Under the pieces are notes generated by a model that made no database searches, was not told the origin of the DNA, and saw only the letters and a list, made by a program, of their open reading frames with translations. From Albimonas sp963977235 (GTDB lineage Bacteria; Pseudomonadota; Alphaproteobacteria; Rhodobacterales; Rhodobacteraceae), in assembly GCF_963977235.1 (NCBI RefSeq), contig NZ_CAXBOD010000002.1:62001-126000 (forward strand): a stretch of 64,000 nucleotides of DNA, read 5' to 3'. Within the stretch, counting starts at the first letter, position 1; every line of letters begins with the position of its first letter. Both the position numbers and the translations under genes were made by a program. Shown in pieces: positions 43,936 to 54,643 of the stretch.

Positions 43936-45951
43936 CTATGCGAAGACCCCCTGAACGAACCAGGTCCACTGTTCTCCCTTCGCCACGGCGGCTTTGCCGA
44001 CGGTCTGGAACAGCCATAGCCGGTCGCCGCGCGCGGTCTCGATCCGCCAGTAGTCGCGCGGGCCGGCGCGCCAGTCGGGGTCGTCGAGCCACCACTCCGG
44101 CGCGATTCGCTCGGGTCCCTCGGCGAAGGCGATCCGCCGTTCCAGCCGCCGCCAGCGGAACACCGGGGGCGGGCGTCCGGGCGTCAGGATGGTCAGCTGC
44201 TCGGGGCGCAGCATCAGCACCGGGCGGGGGCCCGGCGGAGGCGGCCAGGCCGCGCTCGGCGCCGCGGCGTAGGCGGCGGGAACCAGGCGGGCGGTCTTCT
44301 CGGGGATATGGGTGTCGGCCGCCTCGAAGCGCAGCAGCCGGTCGAGCCCGATGCGCGAGCCGAGCCGCCCCAGAAGGTCCGCGAAATCGTCCCCGCCGCC
44401 GGGTTTGCGCCGCGCCTCGGCCTCGGCCCGCGCCTCGAAATGGCCGCGGCGCTGAACCATGTGCAACGGTTCGACCACGGTGGCCTGCAGCCGCACGGCG
44501 TCGATTCCATAGCCCGCCTCGAAGTCGTCGAGCGCCTGGTCGAACAGCCGGGCCAGCCGCTCGGGGTCGCGGCCGGGGCGCGCCAGCCCCAGCTCGCGCG
44601 CCTGCTCGGTCCCGTCCACCCGGCGGATCGCCAGGCGCAGGCGGCGCGCGCCCAGCCCCTCCGCCTCCAGCCGCTCGGAGAGCCGGGCCAGCAGCCGGCC
44701 CAGCGCCGCCTCCAGGTCGCCGCGCAGGCCGATGGGCTCGGGCAGGGTCAGGCGCACGGCATGGGGGCGGGGCGGACGCACCGGCGAGACCGGCTCGGGC
44801 GCCTGGGCCAGCGCCTGGTCGAGCCGGGCCGAGAGCTCGATCCCGAAGCGCCGCGCCAAGGTGGCGCGCGGGATCCCGTAAAGGTCCCCGATCCGACGCA
44901 GCCCCAGCCGGACCAGCGCCGCCGAGGTCGCCGGCGGCAGACGCAGCGCAGCCACCGGCAGGCCCGCCAGCGCCGCGCGCGCGCCGCCTGGCGGGGCGAT
45001 CGCCACCGGCCCGCGCGCCGTCGCGGACAGCTCCGCCGCCTCGCCCCCCGGCCGCCGAGCCCCGCCGCGCGGACGCGCCCAGCCGCCCTTTGGCCCCCCG
45101 CGGGAGGGGGCTTCTTCGCGCGCGCCCGCGCGATCGGGGGCTTCTTCGCGCGGGCCCGCGCGATCGAATCCACTGTTCCGCGCGCCCGCGCGATCGGAGG
45201 GGGGGGCGGCCGGCCCCGCGCCTGAGGGCAGGATTTCTCGCGGCGCCGCCTGGAAGGGCGCGGTTCGGCGGGGGCCGGCGCGGGAGGGCGAGCGCACCCG
45301 CGTGGCGGGGGCGTCCTGACGGATCGCGTCGCCGTCGCGGCCGGGCAGGGGGGCGTCGGCGGGATCGTCACGGGCCCCGCCCGGCGCCAGCCCGCAGCGG
45401 GCCAGCGCCCAGGCCGCGCCGCGGCTGTCGGCGACGCCGGCCTGCGCGGTCAGGCCCAGCTCGGCCAGCTCCTCCACCATCCGCGCAGCCATCGGGCCCT
45501 CGCCCCCGAACAGGTGCGCGCAGCCCGAGACGTCCAGCGCGAGCCCCCCCTCGCCCGCCAGTTCCGGCGTGTCGGGGGGCGCCTCGGGCGCCGCCCAGGG
45601 CGAGAACCGCCCGGCCCAGCGCAGCAGCCCCTCGCGGAACCGCGCCTCGCCCAGCCGGTCGCGCATCCGGGTGGCGAGCGCGGGGTGGATGGCGCGCGCG
45701 TCCGCCAGCCCCATCCCCGGCGCCAGGCCCGCCGCCTCGGCGACCGCGTTGCATGAGACCAGACGCAGGCCCGAGGGACCGTCCTCGGCCACCGCGAACG
45801 CCTCCTCCGCCTCGCCCGTGCCCAGAAGATGCGCCGAGCCGGGGCGCCGCAGCTCCCGCTCCGCCGCCAGCCGGGGCAGCCACAGGCACAGGATCCGCCG
45901 CCCCTCGGCAGGACGCGGCGCGGCGGCGGGCTTGGAGGACGGCGCAGGCAT
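43936..45951 (-). CDS. imuB: ImuB, catalytically inactive Y-family polymerase of SOS mutagenesis
   Basis: 671 aa. The Y-family N-terminus RILCLWLPRLAAERELRR lacks the catalytic acidic pair of active polymerases, as in ImuB. ALDVSGCAHLFGGE, the finger/thumb region (GRRVAIAPP, LRLGLRRIGDLYGIPRATLARRFG) and the little-finger part follow, with a C-terminal WWLDDPDWRAGPRDYWRIETARGDRLWLF. Residues about 195-320 are a low-complexity insert rich in A, P, R and G with a decapeptide repeat. ImuB normally works with ImuA and DnaE2, and neither gene is adjacent. An SOS box lies 158 bp upstream. Confidence 0.9.
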   Translation of the reverse strand: MPAPSSKPAAAPRPAEGRRILCLWLPRLAAERELRRPGSAHLLGTGEAEEAFAVAEDGPSGLRLVSCNAVAEAAGLAPGMGLADARAIHPALATRMRDRLGEARFREGLLRWAGRFSPWAAPEAPPDTPELAGEGGLALDVSGCAHLFGGEGPMAARMVEELAELGLTAQAGVADSRGAAWALARCGLAPGGARDDPADAPLPGRDGDAIRQDAPATRVRSPSRAGPRRTAPFQAAPREILPSGAGPAAPPSDRAGARNSGFDRAGPREEAPDRAGAREEAPSRGGPKGGWARPRGGARRPGGEAAELSATARGPVAIAPPGGARAALAGLPVAALRLPPATSAALVRLGLRRIGDLYGIPRATLARRFGIELSARLDQALAQAPEPVSPVRPPRPHAVRLTLPEPIGLRGDLEAALGRLLARLSERLEAEGLGARRLRLAIRRVDGTEQARELGLARPGRDPERLARLFDQALDDFEAGYGIDAVRLQATVVEPLHMVQRRGHFEARAEAEARRKPGGGDDFADLLGRLGSRIGLDRLLRFEAADTHIPEKTARLVPAAYAAAPSAAWPPPPGPRPVLMLRPEQLTILTPGRPPPVFRWRRLERRIAFAEGPERIAPEWWLDDPDWRAGPRDYWRIETARGDRLWLFQTVGKAAVAKGEQWTWFVQGVFA
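45109..45198 (-). repeat. Three 30-bp repeats inside imuB
   Basis: CGCGCSCCCGCGCGATCG recurs at 45119, 45149 and 45179 with an exact 30-bp period. In the protein this gives the decapeptides DRAGARNSGF, DRAGPREEAP and DRAGAREEAP at about residues 252-281. Because the period is a multiple of three, copy-number change would preserve the frame. Confidence 0.85.
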
Positions 45952-46108
45952 GGCGAGCCCCGATGGTTGCAGGCGGGCGGCGTGTCGGTCGTCGGGTCCC
46001 CCCCCGTCGGGGCTCCGACGCGCCCCGTCCCCGGGCCGCGCGCACGCCTGCGCAGGGGGCGGAGGCCGCAGCCCTCCGCCGCGACGCCGGGGCGACTCGG
46101 TCAGGTTT

Positions 46109-46123
46109 GTTCCCGTTATGTTC
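46109..46123. promoter_or_regulatory. SOS (LexA) box, GTTC-N7-GTTC
   Basis: GTTC at 46109-46112 and GTTC at 46120-46123 are separated by seven bases, exactly the direct-repeat LexA site of alphaproteobacteria. It lies 158 bp upstream of imuB, a classic SOS gene, in a 282-bp gap with no other candidate target. Confidence 0.75.
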
Positions 46124-46233
46124 CGATTGTCGGCCGCCCGCCGCCGCCTGTCGAGTCCCCGCCCCCGCCTGCCGCGGCGGAGCCTGTCAGGAACTGTCGG
46201 GCCCGCCCGCGCCGGACGGGCCCGGGGGCGCGG

Positions 46234-47253
46234 TCAGCCGCCCATCGTCACCGCGATCTTGCCCACCACGCCGCGATCCTCGAGCGCGCGCAGCGCGTCG
46301 GCGGCCTGGTCGAGCGGGTAGAGCCGCGAGACATGCGGGTCGAGCTTGCCCTGGGCGTGCCACTCGCCCATCCGCTTCCAGGCCGCCTGCAGCTTCTCGG
46401 GGTGGCGGCGGCCGAACTGGCCGGCGCGCACGCCCACGATCTCGATCTCCTTGATCAGCACGATGTTGGAGGGCGCGGGCCGGATCGCCGACTTGTCGCT
46501 CTCGGACCCCGCGCCGGCGAAGCCGATCACCGCGAGCCGCCCCTCCGGGCGCAGGACGCGCAGGCCGAGGTCGAACATCTCGCCGTTCACCGGGTCATAG
46601 ACCAGATCCACGCCGCCGCCGCCGATCTCCTTGATGGTCTCGCGCAGGGCCGGATCGGCGGGGTCGAGCACATGCTCCACCCCCTCGGCGCGCAGCATCT
46701 CGCGCTTGGCCTCGGACGAGGCGGTGGCGATCACCCGCGCCCCCAGCGCCAGCCCGATCTGCACCGCCCCCAGCCCCACGCCGCCGGCCGCGCCGAAGAC
46801 GACCATGGTCTCGTGGGGTTGCAGGCGGCCGCGGTCCACCACCCCGACATAGCCCGTGTAGTGCCCCACGTAGAGCGAGGCGGCGGCGGCGTCCGACATC
46901 CCCTCGGGCGTCGGCAGCAGGGCGGAGGCGTTGATCGTGGTCTCCTCGGCGAAGCCTGCGCCGGCGGCGCCGACCATGGCCACGGCGCGGTCGCCCGGAG
47001 CCCAGCCGGTGACGCCCTCGCCCACGTCCAGGACGACGCCGGCGGCCTCCAGCCCGGGGACGAAGGGCGGCGCCTCGCGGAACTGGTAGAGGCCGCGGGT
47101 CATCAGCAGGTCGGGATAGTTGGCCGAGGAGGCGGCCAGCCGCAGCCGCACCTCGCCCGGACCGGGCGCGCGGCTGGGCCAGTCCTGCACGCGCACGGAG
47201 TCGGGGCCGGTCAGCGCGGTGCAGACGGCGGCGCGCACGGTTCTGTCGGTCAA
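46234..47253 (-). CDS. NADPH:quinone oxidoreductase-like zinc-free MDR protein, TTG start
   Basis: Medium-chain dehydrogenase/reductase of the quinone reductase class, 339 aa. Features are ANYPDLLMTRGLYQFREAPPFVPGLEAAG, read in two blocks, then GDRAVAM, VGHYTGYVGVVDRG, the coenzyme loop VVFGAAGGVGLGAVQIGLALGA and DPVNGEMFDLGLRVL. The cysteines of zinc-dependent alcohol dehydrogenases are absent. The first in-frame ATG is 25 codons further upstream with no ribosome site, whereas GGAGG stands 8 bp before a TTG at 47253 (TDRTVRAAVCTAL), so TTG is the likely start. Confidence 0.88.
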   Translation of the reverse strand: MTDRTVRAAVCTALTGPDSVRVQDWPSRAPGPGEVRLRLAASSANYPDLLMTRGLYQFREAPPFVPGLEAAGVVLDVGEGVTGWAPGDRAVAMVGAAGAGFAEETTINASALLPTPEGMSDAAAASLYVGHYTGYVGVVDRGRLQPHETMVVFGAAGGVGLGAVQIGLALGARVIATASSEAKREMLRAEGVEHVLDPADPALRETIKEIGGGGVDLVYDPVNGEMFDLGLRVLRPEGRLAVIGFAGAGSESDKSAIRPAPSNIVLIKEIEIVGVRAGQFGRRHPEKLQAAWKRMGEWHAQGKLDPHVSRLYPLDQAADALRALEDRGVVGKIAVTMGG

Positions 47254-47396
47254 GCGGGGATCCTCCTTCGGGGCCGTCTCGCGCGGCCGCTCGCGGGCAG
47301 GCGGGGGCCGCCCGATCCGGAGGGTCAACCGGCCGGCCGGCAGGGGTCAAGCCCCCGCGGCCTGCCGACAGGGCGCAATCCGGGCCGCCGCGCGGA

Positions 47397-48245
47397 TTAC
47401 CGCCAGCGCAGCACCCGCTTCTCGAGCCGTCCGATCAGCCAGCTGACCGTGAGGCCGAGGATCGAGAGCATCGCGACGCCCGCCACCAGCTGGTCGGTCG
47501 CCATCAGGTTGCCGGCGAGCAGCACATAGGCGCCGATGCCGTATTCCGCGCCGATCATCTCGGCGGCCACCAGCAGGATGATCGCGATCGAGGCCGAGAT
47601 CCGGAACCCCGACAGGATCGCCGGCATCGCGCCGGGCAGGACGATCTTGCGGATGATCGACCAGCGCGAGAGGCCGAAGCTCTGCCCCATCCGCACCAGC
47701 CCGCGGTCGACGCCGTCGACGCCGCCGTAGACCGCGATCACGGTGGGGAAGAAGGTGCCGAACAGGATCGTGGCGACCTTGGATTCCTCGCCGATCCCGA
47801 ACCAGATGATGAACAGCGGCAGCAGCGCGATCTTGGGGATCGGGAAGAACGCCGCCACCAGCGGCACGATCCCCGCCCGCGCCAGGCTGAACAGCCCCGC
47901 CGCAAAGCCGAAAGCCACCCCCAGGAGCGTGCCGAAGATCCACCCCTGCACCAGACGCGACAGCGAGGCCTGAAGGTGCAGCGCCAGCTGCCCCGACCGG
48001 GCGAGGTTCGCGAAGGCCTCCAGCGCCTCGGAGGGGGCGGGAAGCACGATGGGGCTGATCCAGCCGAAGCGCGAGCCGACCTCCCACACCGCGATCAGGA
48101 CCGCAAAGACCACCGGACCCACCCAGCGCCGCGGCATCGGGCGAAAGCCACCGCCCCGGAACGGCACCGGGCGGATGCGGGAGGGCGAGGCGCCGGCCGG
48201 CGCGGCGCCGGCGGCGCCGGCATGGGGGATCGTGGCGTCAGACAT
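47397..48245 (-). CDS. ABC transporter permease, NitT/TauT (SsuC-like) type
   Basis: 282 aa inner-membrane subunit of a nitrate/sulfonate/taurine-family importer. An N-terminal proline/alanine-rich leader precedes about six helices. The EAA loop is GAMPAILSGFRISASIAIILLVAAEMIGAEYGIG, seen as GxxPxxxxGxRxxxxxA. Its start overlaps the ATPase stop by 8 bp. The operon order is binding protein, ATPase, permease. The substrate cannot be deduced. Confidence 0.92.
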   Translation of the reverse strand: MSDATIPHAGAAGAAPAGASPSRIRPVPFRGGGFRPMPRRWVGPVVFAVLIAVWEVGSRFGWISPIVLPAPSEALEAFANLARSGQLALHLQASLSRLVQGWIFGTLLGVAFGFAAGLFSLARAGIVPLVAAFFPIPKIALLPLFIIWFGIGEESKVATILFGTFFPTVIAVYGGVDGVDRGLVRMGQSFGLSRWSIIRKIVLPGAMPAILSGFRISASIAIILLVAAEMIGAEYGIGAYVLLAGNLMATDQLVAGVAMLSILGLTVSWLIGRLEKRVLRWR

Positions 48246-49005
48246 CGGCGATCTCCTGGTCGGCGGCCATCGCCTCCTCGCGCATCAGCTCCCACAGGCG
48301 TTGCTGGTGGGCCTCGAGCTCCGGCGCGCGGGCCTTGCGTTCCGAGAGCGGCATGTCGATCTCGACCACCTCGCGCACCCGGCCCGGACGCCGCGAGAGG
48401 ACCACGACGTGGTGGCCGAGCCGCACCGCCTCGGCGAGGTTGTGGGTGACGTAGACGGCGCCGAAGCGCTCCCGCTCCCACAGGCCCTGCAGGTCGTCGA
48501 GCAGCAGCTCCCGCGTCTGGCTGTCCAGCGCCGAGAGCGGCTCGTCCATCAACAGGCAGGCGGGGCGGACGGCCAGCGCGCGGGCGATGGCCACCCGCTG
48601 CTTCATGCCGCCCGAGAGCTGGCGGGGCAGGGCGTCGGCGAAATCGCTCAGCCCGGTGCGGGCGAGCACGTCGGCCACGATCTCCTCGCGCTCGCGCCGG
48701 GACAGGCGATGGTCCTCGAGCGCCAGGCTGACGTTGCCCCGCGCCGAGCGCCAGGGCAGCAGCGCGAAATCCTGGAAGATGTATGTCAGCGGGTTGAGGC
48801 AGCCTGGCGGCGGGTCGCCGGCCATCAGCGCCTCGCCCTCGTCGGGCCGCTCCAGCCCGCCGAGGAACCGCAGCAGGGTGGACTTGCCGCAGCCCGAGGG
48901 GCCCACCAGGCAGACGATCCGGCCCGAGGGCGCCTCGATGGAGATGTCGCGCAGCACCTCCACCCCGTTGTAGCGGTGCGAGACGTGGGAGAGGGCGAGG
49001 TCCAT
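48238..49005 (-). CDS. ABC transporter ATPase, NitT/TauT (SsuB-like) type
   Basis: 255 aa. Walker A GPSGCGKST, Q-loop IFQDFALLPW, signature LSGGMKQRVAIARAL, Walker B CLLMDEPLSALD and switch histidine VTHNLAEAV are all intact. It energises uptake by the permease downstream. The start at 49005 (MDLALSHVSHRYNG) lies 53 bp after the binding-protein gene. Confidence 0.94.
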   Translation of the reverse strand: MDLALSHVSHRYNGVEVLRDISIEAPSGRIVCLVGPSGCGKSTLLRFLGGLERPDEGEALMAGDPPPGCLNPLTYIFQDFALLPWRSARGNVSLALEDHRLSRREREEIVADVLARTGLSDFADALPRQLSGGMKQRVAIARALAVRPACLLMDEPLSALDSQTRELLLDDLQGLWERERFGAVYVTHNLAEAVRLGHHVVVLSRRPGRVREVVEIDMPLSERKARAPELEAHQQRLWELMREEAMAADQEIADV

Positions 49006-49058
49006 GGCGGGCTCCCGAAAGGCGTCGGGGCCGGCGCGATGGCCGGCCCCGAGGGGTG

Positions 49059-50108
49059 TCAGTTGGCGGCGGCGTAGCTCGCGTCGACGAGCTCCTGCGT
49101 GGTCAGCCCCTCGGGCGCGAGCCCGTGGGCCTGGAACCAGGCGAGCTGCTTCTCGACGTCGGCGACGTCGAGGTCGGTCGACATGTAGACGGCGCCGGCG
49201 CGGATCGACTTGGCCGCCTGCTCCAGCGGCTGGTCGGCGTAGACGTACTTGTGGATCAGCTCGACCATCGCGTCGGTCGCGGCGGGATCGGCGTCCTCGG
49301 CCAGGAAGGCGGCGGCGTAGTCCTCGACGCCGCGCCGGTAGGCGCGCAGGAAGCGCTCGACCATGTCGCGGTTCTCTTCTGCGTTCTCGGTCGAGGTGAA
49401 GACGGTGGTGACCTGGTAGTGGCCCATGTCCTTCAGCCAGCCGATGATGTGGGCGGCGCCGCCGGCGTCGAGCGCGCTGGCGATGTGGGGAACCATGGCG
49501 ATGGCGTCGACCTGGCCCGACTTCAGCGCGCCGATCATCGAGCCCACCTTCTGCAGGGGCTTGAGGTCCAGATCCTCGACCGTGAAGCCGTTGGCCTCGG
49601 CGAAGAGGGCGGCCTGGTAGTGGAAGGACGAGCCCTGCTGGGTCATGCCGAAGCTGTGGCCCTTGAGGTCGGCGGGCGTCTTGAGCCCGGCCTCGAAGGC
49701 CTGGTTGGAGGCGAGCAGGGCGGTGCCGTTGGCGCTCGGATCCTCGGCGTAGACGCCTGCGATCACCTTCAGCGCGCCCTTGTCGGCGAGGCTGAAGAAA
49801 CCGCCGGTCAGCGCGGTGACGCCGAAGTCGATGTCGCCCGAGGCGATGGCCACGGCGACGGGCTGGGCGGCCTGGAAGAACTTCAGCTCGACCTCGAGGC
49901 CCTCGTCGGCGAAGTAGCCGCGCTCGACCGCAATGAAGCTGGGCGCATGCGAGGTGAAGCGCAGCGCGCCGACGGTGACCTTGTCGTCGGCCGCGGCGGC
50001 CTGGGGCAGGCCAAGCGCGCCGAGCGCGGCGGCGCCCATCGCCGCGGCGCCCGCAAGCCGCATCCAGCCGCGGCGGCTGAGCGCCGCCCAGGTGTCGGTG
50101 GTGTTCAT
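49059..50108 (-). CDS. ABC transporter substrate-binding protein, SsuA/THI5-like
   Basis: 349 aa. A twin-arginine-like signal (LSRRGWMRLAGAAAMG, cleavage after AAA) is followed by an NMT1/THI5-like fold: VGALRFTSHAPSFIAVERGYFADEGLEVELKFF, FGVTALTGGFFSLADKGALKVIAG, LKGHSFGMTQQGSSFHYQAALFAEANGFTVEDL, each read as adjoining segments. The family binds sulfonates, nitrate, pyrimidine precursors and other small molecules. Nothing nearby identifies the ligand. GGAGGACG precedes the ATG. Confidence 0.9.
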   Translation of the reverse strand: MNTTDTWAALSRRGWMRLAGAAAMGAAALGALGLPQAAAADDKVTVGALRFTSHAPSFIAVERGYFADEGLEVELKFFQAAQPVAVAIASGDIDFGVTALTGGFFSLADKGALKVIAGVYAEDPSANGTALLASNQAFEAGLKTPADLKGHSFGMTQQGSSFHYQAALFAEANGFTVEDLDLKPLQKVGSMIGALKSGQVDAIAMVPHIASALDAGGAAHIIGWLKDMGHYQVTTVFTSTENAEENRDMVERFLRAYRRGVEDYAAAFLAEDADPAATDAMVELIHKYVYADQPLEQAAKSIRAGAVYMSTDLDVADVEKQLAWFQAHGLAPEGLTTQELVDASYAAAN

Positions 50109-50350
50109 GGTCGTCCTCCCTGGCGCCGCCCCTTGTTCCCGCATCCGGGCCGGGCGGCCGTGTTGAACCCCTGCGTTCGTCCCGCCCCCGCCCGCGCCAC
50201 GGCTCGCGGCGCCCCGGCGGGGCCGGAGGACGGGGATTAGCACCGGCGCCGGGCCTGCGCAAACCTGCCGCAGGGTCGGCCGGGGCGGCGGCGACGTGGT
50301 TCGGGGGGCCGCCCGCGCCCCTTGCGCCCGGGCGGCGGCGGCGCGCGGAG

Positions 50351-50456
50351 GGCGGCGTCCCGCGATCCAGCGGCGCCCGCGTGCCGCGGGCAATCCCCTG
50401 CCTCGTCCCGCGCAGGGGCGCGGGCCTCGCGGACGGCGGGCCGGGGGCCCGCCTTC
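50351..50456. repeat. REP-like repeat, copy A
   Basis: About 105 bp that recur, by eye roughly 85% identical and in the same orientation, at 52560-52663. Both copies contain the palindrome GGCGGGCC-GGG-GGCCCGCC and further GC stems. Copy A lies between the ABC transporter promoter region and the ABC-F gene. Confidence 0.75.
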
Positions 50457-50564
50457 TGCGCTCGGGACCGGAGGCGCGGTCCGGGGGGCCGGGGCCGCGT
50501 CCCTTTCTCCCCTCGCGCACGCGCCCGCTTGACGCCCCGCGCGGTGGCCGATACCGCGCGGGGC

Positions 50565-52433
<1,869 letters not shown>

Positions 52434-52559
52434 GATCAGGGTCGCGCGACCTCTGGCAGGCGCGCGCTCGGGGTTTGCGCCGGGGCCGCCTGCGTCACGG
52501 CTGTGAGCGGATACGGGTGGCGTCGCGCCTCCGCGCCCGAGCGGCATCGCGGCGCAGGG

Positions 52560-52663
52560 GGCGGCGTTCCGCAATCAAACGGCGCCCGCGGGGCGCGGGC
52601 ATTCCTTCATCTCGACCCGCGCGGGGCGCGGGCCTCGGGACGGCGGGCCGGGGGCCCGCCTTC
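52560..52663. repeat. REP-like repeat, copy B
   Basis: Second copy, 127 bp after the uup stop and about 140 bp before the glycine riboswitch. The palindromic core at 52642-52660 is identical to copy A. Confidence 0.75.
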
Positions 52664-52800
52664 GGCGTCCGGGGTCGGCCGCGCGCGGCGCTGGCCGCGG
52701 CGCGCCTGGCCCTGCCGCGGCCCGGTTCGCGCCCGTTCTGCAATGCAACATCTGCCGCTTGCGTCCTTCCGCGGCCGCGTCTAACCTGAAATCGACCCGT

Positions 52801-52985
52801 TGGGAGACGCCGGCGACCTGACCCCTCCATCGCGTGGAGCCAGGACGCCGGGGCCGAAGGAGCAACCGCCCCGGAAACTCTCAGGCGAAAGGACCGGCGG
52901 GGTCGACGCGAAACGCTGGAGAGAGGCGCCGCACAGGCGCTCGCCGAAGGGATAGCGATCTCAGGCGAAAGGACAGCGGGGGCGC
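52801..52985 (+). promoter_or_regulatory. Tandem glycine riboswitch
   Basis: Two aptamers in series. The first carries GCCGAAGGAGCAA (52853-52865) and TCTCAGGCGAAAGGACCG (52880-52897). The second begins near CTGGAGAGAGGCGCC (52916) and has GCCGAAGGGATAGCGA with TCTCAGGCGAAAGGACAGCGGGG, here split (from 52959). These are the hallmark joining sequences of glycine aptamers. A 7-bp hairpin (52990-53011) between aptamer 2 and the gcvT ribosome site may be the expression platform. Glycine binding should raise gcvTHP expression. Confidence 0.95.
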
Positions 52986-53044
52986 CACGGCCGGCGGAGC
53001 CATTCGCCGGCGGCGACGCCGCATCGGTCACTCGGGGGAACTCC

Positions 53045-54190
53045 ATGACGGACGATCACGCGACGGAAGCGCAGCGAACGCCGCTCTTCGCCCTGCACGA
53101 GAGCCTGAAGGCGCGCATGGCGCCCTTCGCCGGCTGGGCCCTGCCGATCCAGTATCCCTCTGGCATCCTGCGAGAGCATGCCGCCGCCCGCGAGGGGGCG
53201 GCGCTGTTCGACGTCTCCCACATGGGCCAGGCCTTCCTGCGGCCGAAATCCGGCAGGCTGGAAGACGCCATGCTGGCGCTCGAGACGCTGGCCCCGGTCT
53301 CGGTCGCGGGGCTGGCCGAGGGGCGCCAGCGCTACGGGCTGTTCACCTCGCCCGACGGCGGCATCCTCGACGACTTCATGTTCGCCAATCTCGGCGACGC
53401 GCTGTTCCTCGTGGTCAACGCGGCGCGGCGCGAGCACGATTTCGCCCACCTGCGCGCCCACCTCTCCGAGGCCTGCGAGCTGGAGGAGCTGAGCGACCGC
53501 GCCCTGATCGCCCTGCAGGGCCCCAAGGCCGAGGCGGCGATGGCCGCGCTGGGCGCCCAGGTCGGCGAGATGCGCTTCATGGACGTGGCCGAGACGGCGC
53601 TGGCGGGCGTGCCGTGCCTCGTCTCCCGCTCCGGCTACACCGGCGAGGACGGGTTCGAGATCTCGCTGCCCGCCGACCGGGCAGAGGGCGTGGCCGAGGC
53701 GCTGCTCGAGCAGCCGGGCGTGGCCCCCGCCGGCCTCGGCGCGCGCGACAGCCTGCGGCTGGAGGCGGGCCTGTGCCTCTATGGCTCGGACATCGACGAG
53801 ACCACCAGCCCGGTCGAGGCGGGCCTGCCCTGGGCGATCCAGAAGATCCGCCGCCGCGGGGGCGCCCGGGAGGGCGGCTTCCCCGGGGCCGAGCGGATCC
53901 TGCAGGAACTCGAGGCCGGCCCCGCCCGCCTGCGCGTCGGCCTGCTGCCCGAGGGCCGCGCCCCGATGCGCGCCCCCACGCCGATCTTCGCCTCCGAGGA
54001 CGCCGCCGAGCCGCTGGGCCAGGTCGTCTCCGGCGCCTTCGGCCCGACCCTGGGCGGACCCATGGCGATGGCCTATCTCCCCCTCGACCATTCCGCCCCG
54101 GGAACCCGCCTGTTTGGCGAGGTCCGCGGCAAGCGCCTGCCGGTGCAGGTCGCCCCGCTTCCCTTCGTCCCCCACCGGTACAAGCGCTGA
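53045..54190 (+). CDS. gcvT: Glycine cleavage T-protein (aminomethyltransferase)
   Basis: 381 aa, transfers the methylene of aminomethyl-lipoyl-GcvH to tetrahydrofolate. Features: HESLKARMAPFAGWALPIQY, REGAALFDVSHMGQ, GGILDDFMF, SRSGYTGEDGFEISL, RDSLRLEAGLCLYG and the C-terminal barrel with ARLRVGLLPEG. The conserved folate-site aspartate lies in FDVSHM. First gene behind the glycine riboswitch, with GGGGGA before the ATG; gcvH starts 8 bp after its stop. Confidence 0.95.
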   Translation: MTDDHATEAQRTPLFALHESLKARMAPFAGWALPIQYPSGILREHAAAREGAALFDVSHMGQAFLRPKSGRLEDAMLALETLAPVSVAGLAEGRQRYGLFTSPDGGILDDFMFANLGDALFLVVNAARREHDFAHLRAHLSEACELEELSDRALIALQGPKAEAAMAALGAQVGEMRFMDVAETALAGVPCLVSRSGYTGEDGFEISLPADRAEGVAEALLEQPGVAPAGLGARDSLRLEAGLCLYGSDIDETTSPVEAGLPWAIQKIRRRGGAREGGFPGAERILQELEAGPARLRVGLLPEGRAPMRAPTPIFASEDAAEPLGQVVSGAFGPTLGGPMAMAYLPLDHSAPGTRLFGEVRGKRLPVQVAPLPFVPHRYKR

Positions 54191-54198
54191 GGACCGCG

Positions 54199-54561
54199 AT
54201 GACCAAGTATACCGAAGAGCACGAGTGGCTCGACCTCGACGGCGACATCGTCACCGTCGGCATCACCGAGCACGCCGCCGAGCAGCTGGGCGACATCGTG
54301 TTCATCGAACTGCCCGAAGTCGGAGACGAGGTCGCCGCGGGCGCCGAGGTCTCGACCATCGAATCCGTCAAGGCGGCCTCGGACATCTCGGCCCCGGTCG
54401 ACGGCGAGATCGTCGAGGTCAACGACAAGATCGTCGAGAACCCCGCCCTGGTGAACGAGGATCCCTCGGGCGCCGGCTGGTTCTTCCGCATGAAGATTGT
54501 CGACGCCGGCGCGCTCGACGAATTCATGGACGAGGACGAGTACAAGACCTTCATCGAGTGA
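54199..54561 (+). CDS. gcvH: Glycine cleavage H-protein
   Basis: 120 aa lipoyl carrier shuttling the aminomethyl group between GcvP, GcvT and dihydrolipoamide dehydrogenase. The lipoylation lysine is K58 in STIESVKAASDI. The N-terminal YTEEHEWLDLDGDIVTVGIT and C-terminal NEDPSGAGWFFRMKI are canonical. The gene is tightly packed between gcvT and gcvP. Confidence 0.97.
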   Translation: MTKYTEEHEWLDLDGDIVTVGITEHAAEQLGDIVFIELPEVGDEVAAGAEVSTIESVKAASDISAPVDGEIVEVNDKIVENPALVNEDPSGAGWFFRMKIVDAGALDEFMDEDEYKTFIE

Positions 54562-54643
54562 GGTCGCGCGGCCGGCGCCCGCCGCCGGCCGCTCCCCCCG
54601 TCGCCTTTCCCCAGCCGCCGGCCCCCGCCGGCAGGGAGACCCC

